Assembly (NCBI RefSeq): GCF_000022025.1
Contig: NC_011886.1
Coordinates: forward strand, 3,699,209 to 3,763,208
Source: Pseudarthrobacter chlorophenolicus A6
GTDB lineage: Bacteria > Actinomycetota > Actinomycetes > Actinomycetales > Micrococcaceae
Direction: 5' to 3'
DNA length: 64,000 bases
Part shown: positions 26,103 to 37,847 of the stretch, piece after piece
How the letters are laid out: each line of letters starts with the position of its first letter
Position numbering within the stretch: the first letter of the stretch is position 1
Program-made: the position numbers and the translations under genes
The notes under the pieces: model-generated
The model's input: the letters and a program-made list of their open reading frames with translations, nothing else
The model's database searches: none
What the model was told of the DNA's origin: nothing

Positions 26103-27128
26103 TCAGCGGCCCTGCTGCTTGAGCAGTGCGTTGAGGCGGGGGTAGACGGTGCGGGCGTTGTGTTCCTGGATGGCTGCCAGATCGGGTTCGGCCAGCCCTG
26201 CCGCTTCGATGTACCGTGCGGTGTCGTCGAAGTTGTGGCCGGTGCAGGGGTCGATGTCCCGGACGGCGCCGATCATTTCCGAGGCGAACAGGATGTTCCT
26301 GGTGGGGATGACGTCCAGGAGGAGATCGATGCCTGGCTGGTGGTAGACGCACGTATCGAAGAAGACGTTGCCCAGAAGGTGCTCTTCGAGCGGTGGCTTC
26401 TTCAGCGCCATGGCGAGGCCCCGGAAACGCCCCCAGTGGTACGGGACAGCCCCGCCGCCGTGGGGGATCACCAGTTTCAGGGTGGGAAAGTCAGCGAAGA
26501 GGTCCCCCTGGATCAGCTGCATGAACGCGGTGGTGTCGGCGTTCAGGTAGTGGGCTCCGGTGGTGTGGAACGCCGGGTTGATGCTGGTGCTCACGTGGAC
26601 CATGCCAGGGATGTCGTACTCCACCATCTTTTCGTAGATGGGGTACCAGTAGCGGTCAGTGAGCGGCGGAGCGGTCCAGTGCCCGCCGGACGGATCCGGG
26701 TTCAGGTTCAGCGCAACGGCGCCGTACTCTTCCACGCAGCGGGTCAACTCCGGGATGCAGCTGGCCGGATCAACGCCGGGCGACTGGGGCAGCATGGCCG
26801 CGGGGACGAACCTCTCGGGGTAGAGCTGGCTGACGCGGTAGCAGAGCTCGTTGCAGATCGCCGCCCACTCCGAGGACGTCTCGAAGGTCCCCACGTGATG
26901 CGCCATGAAGGACGCCCTGGGCGAGAAGACCGTGAGGTCGATGCCGCGCTCGTCCATGAGCCGCAGCTGGTTCTGTTCGACGCTGTGCCGCAGGTCGTCG
27001 TCGGAAATCTTCAACGCCGAGCGCAGCGGGGCCTGCGCCGGGTCGGTGAGGGCGGCCACCTGCCGGTCCCGCCACTCGCCGAGGGCCGGCGGGGCCGTGG
27101 TGTAGTGGCCGTGGATATCGATAATCAC
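26103..27128 (-). CDS. ligJ: 4-oxalomesaconate hydratase (LigJ-like amidohydrolase)
   Basis: This 341-aa amidohydrolase-fold enzyme adds water to 4-oxalomesaconate to give 4-carboxy-4-hydroxy-2-oxoadipate. It begins I-I-D-I-H-G-H-Y (metal-binding H-x-H) and has the decarboxylase/hydratase-type motifs S-P-R-A-S, VHVSTSIN, VIPHGGGAVPYHWGR and F-A-S-E-M. The last replaces the more usual acidic ligand with Glu, as in LigJ. I start at GTG 27128, which overlaps the stop of the tautomerase gene (GTGA) and has AAGGAG about 9 bases upstream. Confidence 0.88.
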   Translation of the reverse strand: MIIDIHGHYTTAPPALGEWRDRQVAALTDPAQAPLRSALKISDDDLRHSVEQNQLRLMDERGIDLTVFSPRASFMAHHVGTFETSSEWAAICNELCYRVSQLYPERFVPAAMLPQSPGVDPASCIPELTRCVEEYGAVALNLNPDPSGGHWTAPPLTDRYWYPIYEKMVEYDIPGMVHVSTSINPAFHTTGAHYLNADTTAFMQLIQGDLFADFPTLKLVIPHGGGAVPYHWGRFRGLAMALKKPPLEEHLLGNVFFDTCVYHQPGIDLLLDVIPTRNILFASEMIGAVRDIDPCTGHNFDDTARYIEAAGLAEPDLAAIQEHNARTVYPRLNALLKQQGR

Positions 27129-28312
27129 AGGTCTTGCTCCTTGGAGGACTGGGGTTGCCACAGGTGGGCCGGGACCATGACGTCACCGGCCATGATCAGG
27201 CGCGCGGTCCGGATGAGCGCGGACTTGGTCACGCAGCCGGGGTCTGCGGGATCGAGTTCCAGCTGGACGCTGAATTCACCGCTGGGGTGTTCCACCGAAA
27301 CCGTGGGGGTCCCGCCGCGGGGCAGCTTTGCGACGGCGTGGGCCACCGTTCCGGCCAGCACCGCCGCCGTGCCCACGGTGACCGCTGCGAGCACGCCGAT
27401 TGATTCGTGGCAGACGTGCGGGATGAAGCTGCGGGTACCGATGGTCCCGCCCTCCGCCGGCGGGGAGACCAGCGTCATCTTGGGGTAGTTTTTCGCGGTG
27501 ACGTCGCCGAGGCCCATCAGTTCTCCGCAGCTGAGCCGGAGTGCTTCGAGTCGCGCTTTCAGTTCCGTGTCCGCGTTGAGGTCGACGACGGGTTCCCGGC
27601 CCGTGCGCCCCAGTGCGGTGGCGTCAATGATCACCAGCGGCTGCCCGTTGTCGATGCAGGTCACCTCCACCGGGCCGAAGCCGCCGATCTCCACGGAGTC
27701 GGTCAGGTGGCCTGTTGGCAGGAGCGATGAGCAGACGGACCCTGCCGTGTCGAGGAAGCTGATGACGACGGCGGCCGAGGCACCGGGAACACCGTCAATG
27801 GTGGCGTCCCCGCCGTACTCGACGTAGCGCCCGTCCTCCCCCGCCGGCGTCGGGACGGCAATCTCGGCCACCAGCCCGGTGTTCAGGGTGAGGACCCGTG
27901 CGGTGGTGATGTCGCCGTCGGGATTGAGCAGGCCCGATTCAATCGCGAACGGCACCACGGCTGCGAGCATGTTGCCACAGTTGGCAGTGGTGTCCACGGT
28001 GTCCCGGTCCGGCTGGACCTGGGCGAACCTGAATTCCAGGTCGACGCCGGGCCGCTGGCTCAGGCCCACGATGCCCACTTTGCTGGTCAGCGGGTGGGCC
28101 CCGCCCAAGCCATCGATCTGGCGCGGATCCGGCGAACCCATGGCCGCCAAGAGGACGCTGTCACGGGCGTACACCTCCCGGGGCAGGTCTTCTGCCCGGA
28201 AGAAGGGGCCCTTGGACGTGCCCCCGCGCATGAACCAGCACGGCACCGCGAGTTGGCTGCCCGCCCGGCGGGGGCCGGCCTGGCGTACGTCTCGAATAGC
28301 TGTTGGAACCAC
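27125..28312 (-). CDS. ligU: 4-oxalomesaconate tautomerase (PrpF family)
   Basis: This 395-aa protein of the PrpF/diaminopimelate-epimerase fold interconverts 4-oxalomesaconate isomers (LigU/GalD). It shows the PrpF opening C-W-F-M-R-G-G-T-S-K-G, L-G-G-A-H-P-L-T-S-K, T-A-N-C-G-N-M and a C-terminal H-P-S-G. The first gene of the operon starts at GTG 28312 with GAGAGGG just upstream. The promoter (TTGCTA 28378-28373, 17-base gap, TATCGT 28355-28350 on the minus strand) is overlapped by operator O1. Confidence 0.88.
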   Translation of the reverse strand: MVPTAIRDVRQAGPRRAGSQLAVPCWFMRGGTSKGPFFRAEDLPREVYARDSVLLAAMGSPDPRQIDGLGGAHPLTSKVGIVGLSQRPGVDLEFRFAQVQPDRDTVDTTANCGNMLAAVVPFAIESGLLNPDGDITTARVLTLNTGLVAEIAVPTPAGEDGRYVEYGGDATIDGVPGASAAVVISFLDTAGSVCSSLLPTGHLTDSVEIGGFGPVEVTCIDNGQPLVIIDATALGRTGREPVVDLNADTELKARLEALRLSCGELMGLGDVTAKNYPKMTLVSPPAEGGTIGTRSFIPHVCHESIGVLAAVTVGTAAVLAGTVAHAVAKLPRGGTPTVSVEHPSGEFSVQLELDPADPGCVTKSALIRTARLIMAGDVMVPAHLWQPQSSKEQDL

Positions 28313-28365
28313 GACGTTCCCTCTCAATTGATGGTGATGCAGTACACACACGATAACCATTAACT

Positions 28366-28379
28366 AAATTGTTAGCAAT
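28366..28379. promoter_or_regulatory. operator O1, probable GntR site at the lig promoter
   Basis: AAATTGTTAGCAAT contains the palindrome ATTG-TTAG-CAAT and covers the -35 (TTGCTA) of the divergent catabolic operon. It matches O2 at 12 of 14 positions. Confidence 0.6.
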
Positions 28380-28435
28380 CCCTTTAATGATTTTTCGCAC
28401 AGTTGAGGTGAGGGGCGAGAGCGGGCGGGGTGACA

Positions 28436-28449
28436 AAATTGTTTACAAT
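28436..28449. promoter_or_regulatory. operator O2, probable GntR autoregulatory site
   Basis: AAATTGTTTACAAT contains ATTGT-TT-ACAAT, a perfect palindrome. Its right part, TACAAT, could serve as the -10 of the regulator gene, so binding here should repress the regulator. Confidence 0.6.
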
Positions 28450-28481
28450 GGGTGGCACGGCGGCCAGAGACAAGGGGCAGC

Positions 28482-29138
28482 ATGACAACGATTCCTGAGA
28501 CCGAAGGGCCCACCCTTTCGGCTCCGCAGCTGGTGGAAATCCTGCGCAAGGCCATCATCAGCGGTGAACTGGTGCCCAAGCAGCGGCTCGTTGAAGCCGA
28601 CCTGGCAGACGATTACGGGGCCAGCCGCGGAAACGTCAGGGTGGCCCTCGCGGAACTGAGTGTGGAAGGCCTGGTGGAGCGCGTCCAGAACAGGGGCGCG
28701 CGGGTGAGGGCCGTCTCCATCGAGGAAGCCGTGGAGATCACCGAGGTTCGTGGCGCGCTGGAGGCGCTCTGTGCCAGGAAAGCCGCTGAGCGGATCACCG
28801 ACGCCGGGTCCCAGGAACTGCGGGACCTCGCCCGGCAGATGGAAGATGCCGTGGCGCGGGGCGACCGCGAATCCTATTCGGCCTGCAACCAGAGGCTGCA
28901 CGCCAAAATCATCGAGGTCAGCGCCCAGGCCACGGCGGCGGCCACCATCCAGCGGCTGCGCGGCCAGGCGGTGCGGTTCCAGTTCCAGCTGGCACGGCAG
29001 CCCGGGCGCCCCAACGTTTCCCTTCCCCAGCATCTGGCCATCATCGACGCCGTGTGCCGGCATGATCCCGAAGGCGCCGCTGAGGCCATGCGGCTGCACC
29101 TGGAAAGCGTTGCCGACGCCATCCGGGAATCGGCGTGA
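28482..29138 (+). CDS. GntR/FadR-type regulator of the PDC cluster
   Basis: This 218-aa DNA-binding protein has an N-terminal winged helix (residues ~10-75, including Y-G-A-S-R-G-N-V-R-V-A-L) and an all-helical FCD effector domain with E-V-R-G-A-L-E and the metal-binding D/H pattern typical of the FadR group (C-N-Q-R-L-H near 140, H-L-A near 185, H-L-E near 208). It is divergent from the catabolic operon and two matching operators lie between them, so it very likely represses both until an acid intermediate binds. ATG 28482 with AGGGG just upstream is better than the GTG at 28452. Confidence 0.88.
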   Translation: MTTIPETEGPTLSAPQLVEILRKAIISGELVPKQRLVEADLADDYGASRGNVRVALAELSVEGLVERVQNRGARVRAVSIEEAVEITEVRGALEALCARKAAERITDAGSQELRDLARQMEDAVARGDRESYSACNQRLHAKIIEVSAQATAAATIQRLRGQAVRFQFQLARQPGRPNVSLPQHLAIIDAVCRHDPEGAAEAMRLHLESVADAIRESA

Positions 29139-29163
29139 CGGCTGCCCGGCGGCAGCGTTCCAA

Positions 29164-30255
29164 CTAGGGGATCAGGCGGTCCGCACGGTAGCGGTCGAAC
29201 AGTGCGGTGAAGGCGTCCAGGGTCCGCCGGTACCCGGTGAAGCCGGCGTCACGGCTCTTACCCATGTCCGTCACCACCTCGATGTTCCGCCCCAGGGCGC
29301 CGTCCGTGTGCCACCAGGATGCCACGCGGTCCAGGTCCGGTTCTGTGAGATTGTGGCGCTCGGCAAGTTCTCGCCATTGGTCCTCTCGCCCCGCCATGGA
29401 CTGCTCGAGGGTGCGGGGCTCCGCCTGGTACCCCTCCCACTCCAAGCCGAAGTAGGCTGCGAGCTTCGGCCACATCCAGCGCCAGCGGAAAACATCGCCG
29501 TTGACGATGTTGAAGGCCTCGTTCGCGGCCTCCGGAGTGGTGGAGGCCCACAGCATGTGCTCGGCAAGCAGGCCGGCGTCCGTCATATCCGTGAGGCCGT
29601 TCCACTGGGTTTCAGATCCCGGGAAGACGAATGGCTGCCCGCTGTCCCGGCACAGCGTGGCCTGCGCGGCGAGGGTGAGGCCCATGTTCATGGCGTTGCC
29701 CACCGCGTGCCCAATCACGGTGTGGGCGCGGTGCACGGACCAGGTGAACCCCTGCTCCTCCGCCGCGGCCCAGAGTTGGTCTTCCTGGGCGTAGTAGAAG
29801 TTGTTCACCGGAAGCCGCGGTTCCTCCTCGTGGAAGGGCGTGTCCGGCATTTCCCCGGCAGCGTAGGCCTCGAACGGTCCCAGATAGTGCTTGAGCCCGG
29901 TCATCAGGGCAACGTGGGACACGTCCTTTCCCCGCAGCGCCGCGAGGAGGTCACGTACCATGCCCGCATTCACGGCAATGTTCTCTTCCTCGGTGGCCTG
30001 CCGCGACCATGCGGTGAAGAAGACGTGGGAGGGGTTCTCCGGAGCAAGCACGGCGGCAAGGGCCGAAGCCGAGGTCAGGTCTGCGGAGAGCCACGTGACG
30101 CCTGCGCGCTGGGGTCCGGGCCGGCGGGACAGTGCCAGGACTGACCAGCCATCGTCTACCAGGGTATCCACCAGGGCAGAGCCTGAGATCCCGGTGGCCC
30201 CCACCACCAGTGCCGTCCGTCCGCTGCCCGCTGCTGTTCCTGCTCCGATGGTCAT
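29164..30255 (-). CDS. SDR-family reductase of the PRISE (progesterone 5-beta-reductase-like) type
   Basis: This 363-aa NAD(P)H-dependent extended SDR has the Rossmann motif VVGATGISG near residue 20. The PRISE-type catalytic Lys is in MTGLKHYLGPFE and the Tyr in FYYAQEDQLW. Plant members reduce enones (progesterone, iridoid precursors); bacterial members reduce small activated enones, with the natural substrate usually unknown. AAAAGGAG sits 5 bases before ATG 30255. It is convergent to the GntR gene and not obviously part of the PDC operon. Confidence 0.85.
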   Translation of the reverse strand: MTIGAGTAAGSGRTALVVGATGISGSALVDTLVDDGWSVLALSRRPGPQRAGVTWLSADLTSASALAAVLAPENPSHVFFTAWSRQATEEENIAVNAGMVRDLLAALRGKDVSHVALMTGLKHYLGPFEAYAAGEMPDTPFHEEEPRLPVNNFYYAQEDQLWAAAEEQGFTWSVHRAHTVIGHAVGNAMNMGLTLAAQATLCRDSGQPFVFPGSETQWNGLTDMTDAGLLAEHMLWASTTPEAANEAFNIVNGDVFRWRWMWPKLAAYFGLEWEGYQAEPRTLEQSMAGREDQWRELAERHNLTEPDLDRVASWWHTDGALGRNIEVVTDMGKSRDAGFTGYRRTLDAFTALFDRYRADRLIP

Positions 30256-32908
<2,653 letters not shown>

Positions 32909-32945
32909 GCCCCGGCGGACCCTTTACCGCCGAGTTGGCATCCTT

Positions 32946-32990
32946 AAAATGGCGGCGAAACCAGACCGGTTTCGCCGCCATTTTTCTGTC
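32946..32990. terminator. bidirectional terminator between katG and the lactonase-like gene
   Basis: A perfect 17-bp stem (32946-32962 with 32968-32984, AAAATGGCGGCGAAACC and its complement) has T-runs on both strands. It serves the two convergent genes. Confidence 0.95.
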
Positions 32991-32992
32991 GT

Positions 32993-33625
32993 TTATACGG
33001 TGATTGTGGACCCGGGCCTCCAGGGGGTGTGCGTGTGCGTCAGCCACACCGTGCCCGGGTTCAGGGAGCGCACCAGCTGCTGGCCCTCCGTGCGGGGATT
33101 GTCGAGTTCACCGAACCACACCGCCGTGTCACCGGCGATCACGGTGAGGACTGCGCCCGGGTCGATCACGACGATCTGTGACCCTGGCGTGTGGCCCGGT
33201 GCGGGAAGGAGCCGCACCCCGGGCAGCAGTTCAAGCTCGCCATCGACGGCCACGTAGTTGATCCCCGGCGGGTCCACCCACTCCGGAATGGTGTAGTCCT
33301 CCTGGGTGCGGGCGTCATCGAGTTCCCGGCGCTGCACATAAATGGGTTTCCCCGCGAAGAGATGGTTGCCGCCACAGTGGTCAAAGTGCAGGTGGGTGTT
33401 GACCACGATGTCCACGTTTCCGGTGTCCAGCTCCTGGTAGCCCTCCGGGTAGAGGCGGGGGTCCATGTCCGCCACCGCAGGATGAAGCCGGGTCAGGCCG
33501 GTATCCACCAGAACGCGTCCCTCCGGGTGGTCGATGACGTGCACGTACACCGGCATCAGCTCACCGTCGGCCAGCAGGTCGGCAACCCGGACAGCGGTGA
33601 CACTGATTTCAGCGGACGAATTCAT
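32993..33625 (-). CDS. metallo-beta-lactamase-fold hydrolase, AHL-lactonase-like
   Basis: This 210-aa enzyme has the dinuclear-zinc motif NTHLHFDHCGG near residue 75, a later H in P-A-P-G-H-T-P-G-S, Asp in A-G-D-T-A and the final His in T-H-T-H-T. Length and motif spacing match the AiiA-type N-acylhomoserine lactonases, which open signal lactones, but other lactones are possible. GAGG lies about 7 bases before ATG 33625. It follows the MmyB-type regulator gene in the same direction after 114 bases. Confidence 0.82.
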   Translation of the reverse strand: MNSSAEISVTAVRVADLLADGELMPVYVHVIDHPEGRVLVDTGLTRLHPAVADMDPRLYPEGYQELDTGNVDIVVNTHLHFDHCGGNHLFAGKPIYVQRRELDDARTQEDYTIPEWVDPPGINYVAVDGELELLPGVRLLPAPGHTPGSQIVVIDPGAVLTVIAGDTAVWFGELDNPRTEGQQLVRSLNPGTVWLTHTHTPWRPGSTITV

Positions 33626-33739
33626 GCCTGGACCTCAATTCCACATCATGGCCGTGATGCGTTGCGGGAGCAGCAGGGCGCCGGGCGGGGCCGCGGGGTC
33701 TGGCGCTTTGTCCAGAATGGCACCCGCACCGGCAGGCCG

Positions 33740-34576
33740 CTAGGTTGCCGCGGCAATAAGGGACGCCATCTGCGTTCCCGCGTCGCTCCCGGGCGCCGGC
33801 GTATAGACCACCAGGTGCAGGTCCGGCCGGTCCGACGGCGAGAGCTGGTGGTGCTCCAGCTGCAGCACTCCCACTGCCGGGTGGTGGAAGAGCCGTTCGC
33901 GCGACTCGAAGCCCAGGATGTCGTACCGGTCCCAGCCTTCCCTGAATTCCGGGCTTGCTTCCTTGAGCCGCTCCACCAGGTTCTTGATGTCCACATCCCC
34001 CAAGCGCTGCCCGGTTTCGGCACGGAACTCGGCCAGGAACCTCTTACTGGTCACGTCCCAGTCCGGCAGCAGGTTCCGGACATAGGGGTCCGTGAACACC
34101 AGCCACAGCAGGTTCCGGTCCGCGGGGGCAACGGTGGCGATGTTGGGGAACAGCGCCGCGTAGGCGCTGTTCCAGCCGGCGACGCCCCAGTCCGGAAACA
34201 GCGCGAAGGACGGGTTCGGGTCCAAGGCGTCGAGCAGGCGCTGGAGGTGGGCAGGCGCGGTGGCGGCCGCCGTCGTGCTTGGTCCTGCGGAGGCGTATCC
34301 GCCGAGCGACAGGACGTAGTCCAGGCCGGTGTCCGAAAGGTGCAGTGCCCTGCTGACCGCTTCCAGCACCTGCCGGGACGGGCTGATGTCGCGGCCCTGC
34401 TCCAGCCAGGTGTACCAGGTGACGCTCACGCCGGAGAGGAACGCCACCTCTTCACGGCGCAGGCCCCGCTCACGCTTGCGGGCTATGGGCGGAAGGCCGT
34501 AATCAACCCGAAGGGCCTGGTCCCGGCGGGCCCGGAGGAAGAGGCCCAGTTCTTTACGGCGGCCGGAACTCTGCAT
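33740..34576 (-). CDS. XRE/MmyB-type transcriptional regulator
   Basis: This 278-aa regulator has an N-terminal helix-turn-helix ([17 protein letters not shown], residues ~35-65) and a MmyB-like ligand-binding domain (W-L-V-F-T-D-P...[10 protein letters not shown]). Such proteins often repress an adjacent enzyme or exporter gene and bind a fatty-acid-like ligand. TAGTAT lies 6 bases before ATG 34576, consistent with a leaderless transcript, and the palindrome CTACTAGTAG covers its likely -35. The probable target is the lactonase-like gene downstream. Confidence 0.85.
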   Translation of the reverse strand: MQSSGRRKELGLFLRARRDQALRVDYGLPPIARKRERGLRREEVAFLSGVSVTWYTWLEQGRDISPSRQVLEAVSRALHLSDTGLDYVLSLGGYASAGPSTTAAATAPAHLQRLLDALDPNPSFALFPDWGVAGWNSAYAALFPNIATVAPADRNLLWLVFTDPYVRNLLPDWDVTSKRFLAEFRAETGQRLGDVDIKNLVERLKEASPEFREGWDRYDILGFESRERLFHHPAVGVLQLEHHQLSPSDRPDLHLVVYTPAPGSDAGTQMASLIAAAT

Positions 34577-34605
34577 GCGAAAATACTATTACTCTGGTAC
34601 TCCCA

Positions 34606-34615
34606 CTACTAGTAG
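34606..34615. promoter_or_regulatory. CTACTAGTAG palindrome between the XRE gene and ilvD
   Basis: This self-complementary 10-mer lies at the -35 position for the leaderless -10 (TAGTAT) of the XRE gene. It is a candidate autoregulatory operator and could also affect ilvD. Confidence 0.4.
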
Positions 34616-34661
34616 CAAGGCCGTCTTCCTCTTGCGGCGGCGCCGGAGAAGGATAGTCATC

Positions 34662-36521
34662 ATGCCTGCACTACGTTCAAAGACAGTTACCCACGGCCGC
34701 AACATGGCCGGAGCCCGCGCACTGCTGCGCGCGTCCGGCGTCGCCAACTCGGACATCGGCAAGCCGATCATCGCCGTGGCCAACTCCTTCACCGAATTCG
34801 TCCCCGGACACACCCACCTCGCCCCCGTGGGCCGGATCGTTTCCGACGCGATCCTCGCCGCCGGCGCCGTGCCGCGCGAATTCAACACCATCGCCGTGGA
34901 CGACGGCATCGCCATGGGCCACTCCGGCATGCTCTACTCGCTGCCGTCCCGCGACCTGATCGCCGACTCCGTGGAGTACATGGTCAACGCCCACTGCGCC
35001 GACGCCCTGGTGTGCATCTCCAACTGCGACAAGATCACCCCCGGCATGCTGATGGCCGCGCTGCGCCTGAACATCCCCGTGGTGTTCGTCTCCGGCGGCC
35101 CCATGGAAGCCGGCCGCGTGACCCTGACCGACGGCTCCGTCCGCTCGCTGGACCTGGTGAACGCGATTGCCGACGCCGTGGACGAGTCCATCTCCGACGA
35201 GGACATCAACCTCATCGAAGAAAACGCCTGCCCCACCTGCGGTTCCTGCTCCGGCATGTTCACGGCCAACTCCATGAACTGCCTCGCCGAGGCCATCGGC
35301 CTGGCCCTGCCGGGCAACGGCTCCGTCCTCGCGACCCACACCGCGCGCAAGGCGCTGTACGAAAAAGCCGGCGCTACCGTCGTCGAGCTCGTAAAGCGCT
35401 ATTACGACGGCGACGACGACTCGGTCCTGCCGCGCAACATCGCCACCGCAGAAGCCTTTGACAACGCCATGGCGCTGGACATCTCCATGGGCGGCTCCAC
35501 CAACACCATCCTGCACCTGCTGGCCGCGGCCCAGGAAGCCGGCGTGGACTACGGCCTGGCCGAGATGGATGCAAAGTCCCGCCAGGTGCCCTGCCTGGCC
35601 AAGGTGGCCCCGAACGTTGCCGGCAACAAGACCTACTACATGGAGGACGTGCACCGCGCCGGCGGCATCCCCGCGCTGCTGGGCGAGCTGAACCGCGGCG
35701 GCCTCCTGCACAAGAACGTCCATTCCGTGCACTCCACCGATCTTGACGGCTGGCTGGACGACTGGGACATCCGCGGCGGCAAGGCCACCGAGGAAGCGCA
35801 GGCCCTGTGGCACGCGGCCCCCGGCGGTGTGCGCTCCTCCACCGCCTTCTCACAGTCGAACGAGTGGACGTCCCTGGACACCGACGCTGCGGAAGGCTGC
35901 ATCCGCTCGGTGGAGCACGCCTTCTCCAAGGACGGCGGCCTGGCCGTGCTGCGCGGCAACGTGGCAGAGGACGGCGCCGTGGTGAAGACCGCCGGCGTGG
36001 ACGAATCCATCTGGACCTTCTCCGGCCCCGCCGTAGTGTGCGAGTCGCAGGACGAAGCCGTGGAAAAGATCCTGAACAAGGGCATCAAGGAAGGCGACGT
36101 GGTGGTGATCCGCTACGAAGGCCCCAAGGGCGGCCCGGGCATGCAGGAAATGCTCTACCCGACGTCGTTCCTCAAGGGCCGCGGCCTGGGCAAGAAGTGC
36201 GCGCTGATCACTGATGGCCGCTTCTCCGGCGGCACTTCCGGCCTGTCGATCGGGCACATCTCCCCCGAAGCTGCCTCCGGCGGCACCATTGCCCTGGTGG
36301 AAGACGGCGACATCATCAGCATCAACATCAGCCAGCGCTCCCTGCAGCTGGAAGTTTCCGATGAGCTGCTGGCTGAGCGCCGCGAGAAGCTGCTGGTCAA
36401 CGGAGGTTACAAGCCCAAGGACCGGGACCGGCACGTGTCCGCTGCGCTGCGCGCCTACGCGGCCATGGCAACCTCCGCGGACAAGGGCGCCGTCCGCGAC
36501 GTTTCCCTGCTGGAGCGCTAG
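34662..36521 (+). CDS. ilvD: dihydroxy-acid dehydratase
   Basis: This 619-aa Fe-S enzyme makes 2-oxo acids from 2,3-dihydroxy acids in valine, leucine and isoleucine synthesis. The cluster cysteines are in [12 protein letters not shown] and [12 protein letters not shown]; the C-terminal region has the G-R-F-S-G-G-T-S-G motif. The start at ATG 34662 has GGAGAAGG upstream. The frame is open further 5' but without a ribosome site. No other ilv genes are in the window. Confidence 0.97.
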   Translation: MPALRSKTVTHGRNMAGARALLRASGVANSDIGKPIIAVANSFTEFVPGHTHLAPVGRIVSDAILAAGAVPREFNTIAVDDGIAMGHSGMLYSLPSRDLIADSVEYMVNAHCADALVCISNCDKITPGMLMAALRLNIPVVFVSGGPMEAGRVTLTDGSVRSLDLVNAIADAVDESISDEDINLIEENACPTCGSCSGMFTANSMNCLAEAIGLALPGNGSVLATHTARKALYEKAGATVVELVKRYYDGDDDSVLPRNIATAEAFDNAMALDISMGGSTNTILHLLAAAQEAGVDYGLAEMDAKSRQVPCLAKVAPNVAGNKTYYMEDVHRAGGIPALLGELNRGGLLHKNVHSVHSTDLDGWLDDWDIRGGKATEEAQALWHAAPGGVRSSTAFSQSNEWTSLDTDAAEGCIRSVEHAFSKDGGLAVLRGNVAEDGAVVKTAGVDESIWTFSGPAVVCESQDEAVEKILNKGIKEGDVVVIRYEGPKGGPGMQEMLYPTSFLKGRGLGKKCALITDGRFSGGTSGLSIGHISPEAASGGTIALVEDGDIISINISQRSLQLEVSDELLAERREKLLVNGGYKPKDRDRHVSAALRAYAAMATSADKGAVRDVSLLER

Positions 36522-36538
36522 AACCTTTACGGTTTGCA

Positions 36539-36577
36539 GAACCCCGGCCGGACGCCCAGTTCCGGCCGGGGTTCTTT
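36539..36577 (+). terminator. ilvD: intrinsic terminator of ilvD
   Basis: A perfect 14-bp stem (GAACCCCGGCCGGA at 36539-36552, TCCGGCCGGGGTTC at 36561-36574) is followed by TTTGC. Confidence 0.88.
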
Positions 36578-36630
36578 GCATTACAGCAGGTCAGGCCCGG
36601 GAGGGGCCGAAAACCTGCCAGAATGGCGGG

Positions 36631-36963
36631 ATGATTACCGAGCACGCCCTGCTGCCTGTCATCCCCGGCCAGGAAGAAGAGTTCGAGGCTGCCTTCGGCG
36701 AGGCCCGCCACATCATCTCTTCGATGCCCGGCTTCATCTCCCTTTCGTTGTCGCGCTCGATTGAGTCCCCCAGCACCTACCTGCTGCTGGTTGAATGGGA
36801 AACCCTTGGGGACCACACCGAAGGCTTCCGCGGCTCCCCCGAATACCAGCAGTGGCGGGCCCTGCTGCACCGGTTCTACGAGCCCTTCCCGGTGGTGGAG
36901 CACTACAACCTGGTGACGTCGGCCCAGCCTGCCGTCGCTGCGGCCCCGGAAGACCTTGCCTGA
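36631..36963 (+). CDS. antibiotic biosynthesis monooxygenase (ABM) domain protein
   Basis: This 110-aa small protein has the dimeric alpha/beta-barrel ABM pattern: I-P-G-Q-E-E-E-F-E-A-A-F, M-P-G-F-I-S-L-S-L, T-Y-L-L-L-V-E-W-E-T and the terminal Y-E-P-F-P-V-V-E-H-Y. Family members are cofactor-less oxygenases or haem/quinone-related enzymes; many are unassigned. It ends 5 bases before the next gene, so the two form an operon. No strong ribosome site precedes ATG 36631. Confidence 0.8.
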   Translation: MITEHALLPVIPGQEEEFEAAFGEARHIISSMPGFISLSLSRSIESPSTYLLLVEWETLGDHTEGFRGSPEYQQWRALLHRFYEPFPVVEHYNLVTSAQPAVAAAPEDLA

Positions 36964-36967
36964 TCCG

Positions 36968-37657
36968 ATGGGCAGGCTCGCCGTGGTCACCGGGGCCAAC
37001 CGCGGTCTGGGGTTGGCGACCGTCCGCGAACTCTCGGAGAACGGGTGGGACGTCCTTGCCCTGACCCGCACCTCAGCCGAACCTGCGGGCGGCTCCTGGC
37101 CGGCCGGCGTCGTACCCGTACTGCATGACGTGCGCTCCGAACCGACGCACGCGCTTACGGCTGCCGTGGGCCAGCGGCAGGTGGACCTGCTGGTCAACAA
37201 CGCCGCACAGGGTGCCCCGCACGGCAAGCTGGGTGCCATCGGGGCGGACGGCCTCCTGAATTCTCTGGATGTGAATGTGGCCGGTCCGCTGCGGCTGACG
37301 CAGTTCCTGCTGCCGAACCTACTGGCCGCGCCTGATCCCGTCATTGTCAACGTGTCTTCCCGGCTGGGTTCGGTGTCGGCTCAGGCGAATGGCGACTTCG
37401 CCGACCTGTCCACCAGTTACGCCTACAAGGTCTCCAAGGCTGCGCAGAACATGCTCACCGTTTCGCTGGCCCAGGAACTCCAGGGGCGGGTCCGCTGCTG
37501 GGCCGTCCACCCCGGCAAGCTTGCAACCGCCATGGGCCAGTCCGATGCTGCAAAGGATCCGGGAACTGCGGCCCGGCAGCTGCGCGAACTTGTCGACTCG
37601 GGCTCCCGGACGTCTCCGCGGTTCTGCTCCCTCGGGGCAGAGGACCTGGCCTGGTAG
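36968..37657 (+). CDS. short-chain dehydrogenase/reductase
   Basis: This 229-aa classical SDR has the nucleotide motif TGANRGLG near residue 8, NNAAQG near 75, catalytic Ser in N-V-S-S-R and Y-A-Y-K-V-S-K with the active-site Tyr/Lys. The oxidised or reduced substrate is unknown. The ATG at 36968 is preferred over a TTG 12 bases earlier. It is transcribed with the ABM gene and ends at a terminator. Confidence 0.85.
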   Translation: MGRLAVVTGANRGLGLATVRELSENGWDVLALTRTSAEPAGGSWPAGVVPVLHDVRSEPTHALTAAVGQRQVDLLVNNAAQGAPHGKLGAIGADGLLNSLDVNVAGPLRLTQFLLPNLLAAPDPVIVNVSSRLGSVSAQANGDFADLSTSYAYKVSKAAQNMLTVSLAQELQGRVRCWAVHPGKLATAMGQSDAAKDPGTAARQLRELVDSGSRTSPRFCSLGAEDLAW

Positions 37658-37672
37658 GCCCGGTGAATGAGG

Positions 37673-37719
37673 AAAGGCCCCCACGCGAGTCGAAGCTCGA
37701 GCGCGGGGGCCTCCTTGTT
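37673..37719 (+). terminator. intrinsic terminator after the SDR gene
   Basis: AGGCCCCC (37675-37682) pairs with GGGGGCCT (37705-37712), with an inner CGAG/CTCG stem, followed by CCTTGTT. Confidence 0.8.
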
Positions 37720-37847
37720 GCCTCCGCATTGGGGGAATTGGAAGCAACTAAAAATCTACCCGCTGGTAACCTCCGGAAATGTCGATTCCGGCCCTTAAAC
37801 GGAATCTTGACTCAAATTTGAGCCCGGGTACAGGCAGAAGTTGCGGT

